Positions 59,651 through 64,000 of a DNA stretch of 64,000 nucleotides are shown one piece after another. Within the stretch, counting starts at the first letter, position 1; each line of letters begins with the position of its first letter. A model generated the notes under the pieces. It did not search any database and was not told where the DNA came from. It worked only from the letters and a program-made list of their open reading frames with translations. The position numbers and the translations under genes were made by a program. Source of the stretch: Jejuia sp043557195 (lineage in GTDB: Bacteria; Bacteroidota; Bacteroidia; Flavobacteriales; Flavobacteriaceae); assembly GCA_043557195.1 (NCBI GenBank), contig CP121314.1:4030001-4094000 (forward strand). Reading direction: 5' to 3'.

Positions 59651-60799
59651 TTATTTAACCAAATGAGTTCCGTCAGATAACTGTACGAAATACACGGAAC
59701 ATTCCTTGTCAAATTTTTTCTTATAAGCCTTAGATGCTGTTTCAGCAAAAGCTTTAGCTTCACTTTTAGCTACCAAATTGATGGTACAGCCACCAAAGCC
59801 ACCGCCCATCATTCTTGCGCCTAAAACATGCTTATTTTTCTTAGCCTGAGCTACAAGGAAATCTAATTCATCACAACTTACCTTATATTGATCTGATAAA
59901 CCCGCATGAGATTGGTATATTAATTTTCCAAGTTTTTCTAAATCACCATCTTCAATAGCTTTTGCTGCTTTTAATGTGCGATCATTCTCTTGAATTACAT
60001 AGAGAGCCTTTAGATAATTGGAAGGTGTTACTTTATTAATAATAGTTTCTAAATCGGCTTCTGTAGCGTCTCTTAACGCTTTTACACCTAATAATTCTGA
60101 AATACTTTCACAAGCAGATCGTCTATCATTATATGCACTATCCGATAAACTATGTTTCACATTAGTGTTTATAAGCATTAACTGGTGGTTTTTAAAATTG
60201 ATTTCGTAAGGCTTAGATTCAACTGTACGACAATCTAAATGCAAGGCGTTATTTTTTATCCCAAACATACTAGCGTATTGATCCATAATTCCACATTTTA
60301 CGCCGACATAATTGTGTTCTGCTTTTTGTGATATTAAAATCATATCATGTTTTGTAAGACCTAAGTCAAAAAGTTCATTTAAACCGTATACCACACTGTT
60401 TTCTAATGCCGCAGACGATGACATACCAGCACCACCAGGAATATTACCTTTGAAAATAATATTAAAATCACCAACAACAATATTTCGATTTTGTATTTCG
60501 GCAATAACACCAAACACATAATTTTCCCAATTCCCTTGTTTAGAAGGCCTTAATTTATTGAGTTCAAACTCAATTGTACTATCCAAATCTAGTGCAATAG
60601 CAGTAGAACTACCTGTATCGCTTTTTTGAATTGCTGCTGCTATTCCTTTATCAACAGCAGCTGGAAAAACAAATCCGTCATTATAGTCAGTATGCTCGCC
60701 AATAATATTAATTCTACCAGGAGAAAATATCAATAATGGATCTTGCTTAAAGGTTTTTACAAATGCTTTTTTTACATCTTTAATTAATGTCTCACTCAT
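59651..60799 (-). CDS. galK: Galactokinase GalK
   Basis: This 382-residue GHMP kinase carries the galactokinase signature GRINIIGEHTDYNDG near residue 28, the ATP-binding GGAGMSSSAALE near residue 130, and GARMMGGGFGGCTI near residue 330. It phosphorylates galactose at C1. It lies 12 bp after the aldose epimerase gene and 27 bp before galT in one operon. Confidence 0.95.
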   Translation of the reverse strand: MSETLIKDVKKAFVKTFKQDPLLIFSPGRINIIGEHTDYNDGFVFPAAVDKGIAAAIQKSDTGSSTAIALDLDSTIEFELNKLRPSKQGNWENYVFGVIAEIQNRNIVVGDFNIIFKGNIPGGAGMSSSAALENSVVYGLNELFDLGLTKHDMILISQKAEHNYVGVKCGIMDQYASMFGIKNNALHLDCRTVESKPYEINFKNHQLMLINTNVKHSLSDSAYNDRRSACESISELLGVKALRDATEADLETIINKVTPSNYLKALYVIQENDRTLKAAKAIEDGDLEKLGKLIYQSHAGLSDQYKVSCDELDFLVAQAKKNKHVLGARMMGGGFGGCTINLVAKSEAKAFAETASKAYKKKFDKECSVYFVQLSDGTHLVK

Positions 60800-60811
60800 T
60801 TTAGTTTAAGT

Positions 60812-61702
60812 TTAGTTGTTTGTTATATTCAACGACCAAGTGATATTGTAGGTTTCGTTTGGCTTTAATACTTGTAATCCAATTTTGTTATTGAAACTAT
60901 CGGAAACACCTGTGGTTGGTTCAAGTGCAATTGTATTGGCTCTAGGTGGCGTATAGGCTTGTAAAAAATTATTATCACCAGTAGCATTAAATTGTAAATT
61001 GTACTTTGGCGTTCTGAAAATTACCTTATCTGAATTTAAAATCCAGCAATCATCTAAAAATTGGTCTTTAATTTGAAGCGCATCTAGATTTTCAATAGCT
61101 TCAGTGCCAGTTGTAATATTCCGTTCACCCAAAACCACTTTTTCATTACTATTTATTACTATTTCACTTTCAAACAAATTAGAACTGGTAAAATAGGGAT
61201 GCCAACCTAAAGTAAAAGGAAATTCTTTAGCATCAGTATTTACTATTGTAACCTTTAAGTCCAATTCGGAATTTTTAAATATATAGTCTAGTCTTAGTAT
61301 ATATGTATAGGGAAATCCTCTAGACACGTCTTTTTCAACATATTCTAAAGAAATAATGGCACTATCTTCTGATAATTTAGTATCCTTAACTTCAAACGTT
61401 TTATTGTAAACTAAACCGTGCAATGCATTCTGTTCTTCGGTTTGGTTTTTATCAAATTGAAATGTGTTTCCTTTGAAATTATAAATCCCATCTTTTATTC
61501 TATTGGCAAATGGGAATAAAATAGAAGAGGCATAAGAATCTCTATAAGCTATTGGTGATAAGTCCTGAATAATTTCATGTCCGCCAAGTGTAAGCTCTTG
61601 AAGACTTGCACCTTTATCTAAAAAAATTTTACTGTAAAAAGAATGTTTAGAGTTTTTAATTTCTAAGATATTTGTGCTTTTAATGTGTTGAATTGTGTAC
61701 AA
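60812..61702 (-). CDS. Aldose 1-epimerase (GalM-like)
   Basis: The 296-residue protein is of the galactose mutarotase beta-sandwich type. It shows the catalytic-site pattern NALHGLVYNKTFEV (first His), TLGWHPYFTSSN (second His) and ALEPTTGVSDSFNN (Glu). It interconverts alpha and beta galactose, feeding GalK. It sits between the GntR regulator gene (11 bp) and galK in one transcription unit. Confidence 0.88.
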   Translation of the reverse strand: MYTIQHIKSTNILEIKNSKHSFYSKIFLDKGASLQELTLGGHEIIQDLSPIAYRDSYASSILFPFANRIKDGIYNFKGNTFQFDKNQTEEQNALHGLVYNKTFEVKDTKLSEDSAIISLEYVEKDVSRGFPYTYILRLDYIFKNSELDLKVTIVNTDAKEFPFTLGWHPYFTSSNLFESEIVINSNEKVVLGERNITTGTEAIENLDALQIKDQFLDDCWILNSDKVIFRTPKYNLQFNATGDNNFLQAYTPPRANTIALEPTTGVSDSFNNKIGLQVLKPNETYNITWSLNITNN

Positions 61703-61713
61703 TTGATAATTTT

Positions 61714-62706
61714 TTATAGTGAATGTCTTAAAATGAGATGATTTGGGTTTTCAATGTGCTGATGTTCTTTGTTTTGAATCATTTCTGCTAAACGTTTACC
61801 CATTGCTGTGAAATCAGTTGAAATCGTGGTAATTCCTCCTTGAACAATTTCTTTTAGTAAGGTGTCGTTATAAGAAATTATACCAATATCCTCGACCAGA
61901 GTTAAATTCAGAACTTTCATTTTTTTAATAATGCGAAGTAAACTCTTATCATCTGGAATGATATATAGTTCACCCTTTTCTATAGTTTTATCCATTACTG
62001 AATTCAAAATACTATTGGGTATATTTTTGTCTTTACAAAATTTAATAAATCCATCTTTCATACCCTGGGGCTGTTTATCCTCAGAAAATACAAGTATTAA
62101 TTTTTGATATTTCTTTATAGACTCAAAAGCCTTTTCTAGATTATTGTAAATATCTTTCTCAAAATTCTGATAAATACCAGGAAATTTTATAAGCTCTTTT
62201 GGCATTTGATCTAAAATATATACTTGCCCTTCAGGTAATTTCTTAAGCACTTTATCAGTGTCTTTTAAATTAGCTGGCATTATAATGTAAGTAGTGTAGT
62301 CACCAATATTATCTTCTATTATCTTATTGAAAACGTTATGATTAAAATGATGAAAGTAAATATCTACTTCAACCTCTTCACCTAAGTTATTGATGAAAGC
62401 ATTATACAAATCCTCCTTAAAGGAATTCAGTTCATCAAACAATAAAAGCACTTTTTGTTTAACACTAATATTTTCACTTGTAACATAATACCCCTTACCA
62501 ACTACAGATTGAATAATTCCCCTAGTTTTCAACTCATTAAACGCCATTAAAACGGTATCTCGAGAAAGGTTGTGTTTTTCTTTAATGGCATTGATTGAAG
62601 GAATTTGGTCTCCCTTATTGAGTTTACCACGTATAATTGCTTTTTCAATTGAAAAAACAATTTGTTGGTACTTTGGAATCCCTATTTTTTTATTTATATC
62701 AATCAT
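61714..62706 (-). CDS. GntR family regulator with LacI-like effector domain
   Basis: The 330-residue protein has a GntR winged helix (residues about 10-70, QQIVFSIEKAIIRGKLNKGDQIPSINAIKEKHNLSRDTVLMAFNELKTRGII) written here in its two halves, and a periplasmic-binding-protein-like effector domain (LVEDIGIISYNDTLLKEIVQGGITTISTDF). It probably senses a sugar and controls its own gal operon and the divergent symporter through the palindrome at 62753. ATG 62706 is the start. The -7 box ends 9 bp earlier, so the mRNA has almost no leader. Confidence 0.9.
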   Translation of the reverse strand: MIDINKKIGIPKYQQIVFSIEKAIIRGKLNKGDQIPSINAIKEKHNLSRDTVLMAFNELKTRGIIQSVVGKGYYVTSENISVKQKVLLLFDELNSFKEDLYNAFINNLGEEVEVDIYFHHFNHNVFNKIIEDNIGDYTTYIIMPANLKDTDKVLKKLPEGQVYILDQMPKELIKFPGIYQNFEKDIYNNLEKAFESIKKYQKLILVFSEDKQPQGMKDGFIKFCKDKNIPNSILNSVMDKTIEKGELYIIPDDKSLLRIIKKMKVLNLTLVEDIGIISYNDTLLKEIVQGGITTISTDFTAMGKRLAEMIQNKEHQHIENPNHLILRHSL

Positions 62707-62715
62707 GCTAGTGGG

Positions 62716-62723
62716 CAAATATA
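62716..62723 (-). promoter_or_regulatory. -7 box (TATATTTG) of the gntR-gal operon
   Basis: TATATTTG on the minus strand ends 9 bp before the ATG at 62706, so the transcript is predicted to start within a few bases of the start codon. Confidence 0.55.
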
Positions 62724-62742
62724 CAAAATATTTAGTTATAAA

Positions 62743-62764
62743 CCTACTAGACCCTACTAGTAGG
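62743..62764. promoter_or_regulatory. Candidate GntR operator CCTACTAGACCCTACTAGTAGG
   Basis: A perfect 12-bp palindrome CCTACTAGTAGG (62753-62764) is preceded by a direct half-site CCTACTAG (62743-62750). It lies between the divergent promoters of the gal operon (-7 box 62716-62723) and the symporter (-7 box 62829-62836). Another CACTAG-like half (62708-62713) overlaps the gntR start. Confidence 0.65.
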
Positions 62765-62828
62765 TGATATTGTCGATATGTTATGTTTAAATGAGTATGA
62801 GATGCCCAATTCTTTAATTATAAATACA

Positions 62829-62836
62829 TATATTTG
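62829..62836 (+). promoter_or_regulatory. -7 box (TATATTTG) of the sugar symporter gene
   Basis: TATATTTG matches TAnnTTTG and lies 28 bp before the ATG at 62864. No clear TTG at -33. Confidence 0.5.
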
Positions 62837-62863
62837 GAACCTTAATCAACTAAACTAATTATT

Positions 62864-64000
62864 ATGACATCAGGATTTGATACTTGGGATTATGTAGTGT
62901 TTATTGCTTACGCTGTTTTAATTCTGGGTGTAGGTTTATGGGTATCCCGAGACAAGGAAGGGCACCAAAAAAATGCAGAAGATTATTTTTTAGCAAGTAA
63001 ATCTTTACCATGGTGGGCTATTGGCACATCTTTAATTGCTGCAAATATTTCAGCAGAACAATTTATAGGAATGTCAGGTTCTGGTTTCGCTCTAGGTTTG
63101 GCAATAGCGTCTTATGAATGGATGGCTGCTCTTACTTTAATAATTGTAGGCAAGTACTTTTTACCAATTTTTATTGAAAAAGGGCTATATACAATTCCTG
63201 AGTTTGTTGAAAAGCGATTCTCAACTAACTTAAAAACTATTTTAGCCATTTTCTGGTTGTTTTTATACATATTCATAAATCTTACATCTGTTTTATTTTT
63301 AGGTGGACTAGCAATAGAAACGATAATGGGAGTGGATATGATATATGCTATCATGGGGCTTGCTTTGTTTGCTGCTGCCTATTCATTATATGGTGGTCTA
63401 TCTGCTGTAGCTTGGACGGATGTTATACAAGTAGTATTCTTGGTGTTAGGTGGTTTGGTTACAACCTATTTAGCATTAAATACAGTTTCAGACGGGCAAG
63501 GTGTATTGGCTGGTTTCTCTAAAGTATGGGAAGCGGCTCCAGAGAAGTTCCACATGGTTTTAGATGAATTTAATTCAGATGGAAGTAAAAACACAAACTA
63601 TTTAGATTTACCTGGTGTATGGGTATTAATTGGTGGGTTATGGGTTGCTAATATTTATTATTGGGGATTCAATCAATATATTATCCAAAGAACACTTGCT
63701 GCAAAATCCTTGAAGGAATCCCAAAAAGGTATTTTACTTGCAGCTTGTTTAAAATTGGTTATTCCATTAATAGTAGTTGTTCCTGGAATTGCAGCATATG
63801 TAATGGTAAACGACCCTGAAATTATGGCAAGATTAGGAGATGTTGCACAAATGAATGTGCCATCAACTGATCAAGCAGATAAAGCATACCCTTGGTTATT
63901 ACAGTTTTTACCAACAGGTCTTAAAGGTGTGGCGTTTGCCGCTTTAGCTGCAGCTATTGTATCATCTTTGGCGTCAATGCTAAACTCTACGTCAACCATA
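62864..64000 (+). CDS. Sodium/sugar symporter, vSGLT-like (5' part)
   Basis: The frame is open from ATG 62864 to the window edge, 379 codons. It encodes an SSS-family symporter with ISAEQFIGMSGSGFALG (the Gln of the sugar site), ASYEWMAA (Glu), WVANIYYWGFNQYIIQRTLAAKS (Asn and Tyr of the sugar site and gate) and the sodium-site helix AALAAAIVSSLASMLNSTST. These match Vibrio vSGLT at the sugar and sodium sites. Divergent from gntR-gal, it probably imports galactose with sodium. The C-terminal helices lie outside the window. Confidence 0.9.
   Translation, partial: MTSGFDTWDYVVFIAYAVLILGVGLWVSRDKEGHQKNAEDYFLASKSLPWWAIGTSLIAANISAEQFIGMSGSGFALGLAIASYEWMAALTLIIVGKYFLPIFIEKGLYTIPEFVEKRFSTNLKTILAIFWLFLYIFINLTSVLFLGGLAIETIMGVDMIYAIMGLALFAAAYSLYGGLSAVAWTDVIQVVFLVLGGLVTTYLALNTVSDGQGVLAGFSKVWEAAPEKFHMVLDEFNSDGSKNTNYLDLPGVWVLIGGLWVANIYYWGFNQYIIQRTLAAKSLKESQKGILLAACLKLVIPLIVVVPGIAAYVMVNDPEIMARLGDVAQMNVPSTDQADKAYPWLLQFLPTGLKGVAFAALAAAIVSSLASMLNSTSTI

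Noticed and set aside
1..64000. tRNA, rRNA, CRISPR array, insertion sequence, prophage, defence or biosynthetic cluster
   Set aside because: I looked for cloverleaf ends, regular spacer repeats, transposase motifs and defence-type gene sets and found none.

Overview
The window is about 64 kb of AT-rich chromosome from a marine-type Flavobacteriaceae (Bacteroidota); the genus is not resolved. The assignment rests on four things: recurrent TAnnTTTG promoter boxes instead of sigma-70 -10/-35 pairs; weak Shine-Dalgarno signals; many Bacteroidota-typical families (DUF4268, DUF4197, DUF4252, DUF1684, DUF3500, DUF4920, DUF6268, fused ResB-CcsA, stand-alone MnmD, Lacal_2735-like); and short lipoprotein signals throughout. 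I see no rRNA, tRNA, CRISPR, transposase, phage gene or origin. It is ordinary core chromosome with small repeats scattered in it.

Layout. 1-7 kb: end of an unknown gene, an rRNA/RNA methyltransferase (minus), a SAM methyltransferase, a ZIP metal transporter coupled to a DUF4268 gene, the cytochrome c maturation protein CcsBA, and MscL. 7.5-10.3 kb: a threonine degradation unit (kbl, tdh) divergent from an Lrp/AsnC gene, with palindromes between them. 10.3-17.3 kb: HAD phosphatase, MATE exporter with a metal-receptor protein, several small or secreted proteins, a thioredoxin-like protein and a frameshifted secreted-protein gene. 17.4-23.1 kb: an OmpA-family protein with a striking operator around its promoter, PurU, and the 1144-residue fused acyl-CoA mutase IcmF. 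23.2-28.2 kb: lipocalin-like lipoprotein, a second Lrp, and a minus-strand redox/electrophile group (DJ-1/PfpI, VOC, YpdA, MFS), followed by a probable small RNA. 28.2-34.8 kb: lipoproteins, DUF3500, CrcB, GyrI-like/SRPBCC protein and a dipeptidyl-peptidase III. 34.7-38.6 kb: LuxR-type regulator, then a response regulator, TPR histidine kinase and lipoprotein operon. 39-45.9 kb: MazG-like protein, IlvE, DUF4920, MnmD carrying in-frame repeats, an epimerase, an ECF sigma/anti-sigma pair, fasciclin and YceI proteins. 46-48.2 kb: grpE, then dnaJ split into two overlapping frames, then 538 bp of non-coding sequence rich in hairpins. 48.3-55.2 kb: ABC exporter, MscS, DUF6268, sigma-54 activator, VOC, PPK2 and a cysteine-rich lipopeptide. 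55.2-58.4 kb: beta-helix lipoprotein and two tandem surface-protein paralogues. 58.6-64 kb: a Leloir galactose locus (galT, galK, aldose 1-epimerase, GntR) divergent from a vSGLT-like sodium/sugar symporter that runs off the end.

The most unusual signals are: two ~75-bp structured repeats after dnaJ whose long stems differ by compensatory base pairs; an adjacent promoter-hairpin-terminator unit that looks like a small RNA gene; a second small RNA candidate near 28.1 kb; the split dnaJ; a one-base A-tract frameshift near 17.14 kb; two unrelated repeats inserted in frame in mnmD; and a paired palindrome that brackets the ompA -7 box. No operon here is clearly a new defence or biosynthetic system.
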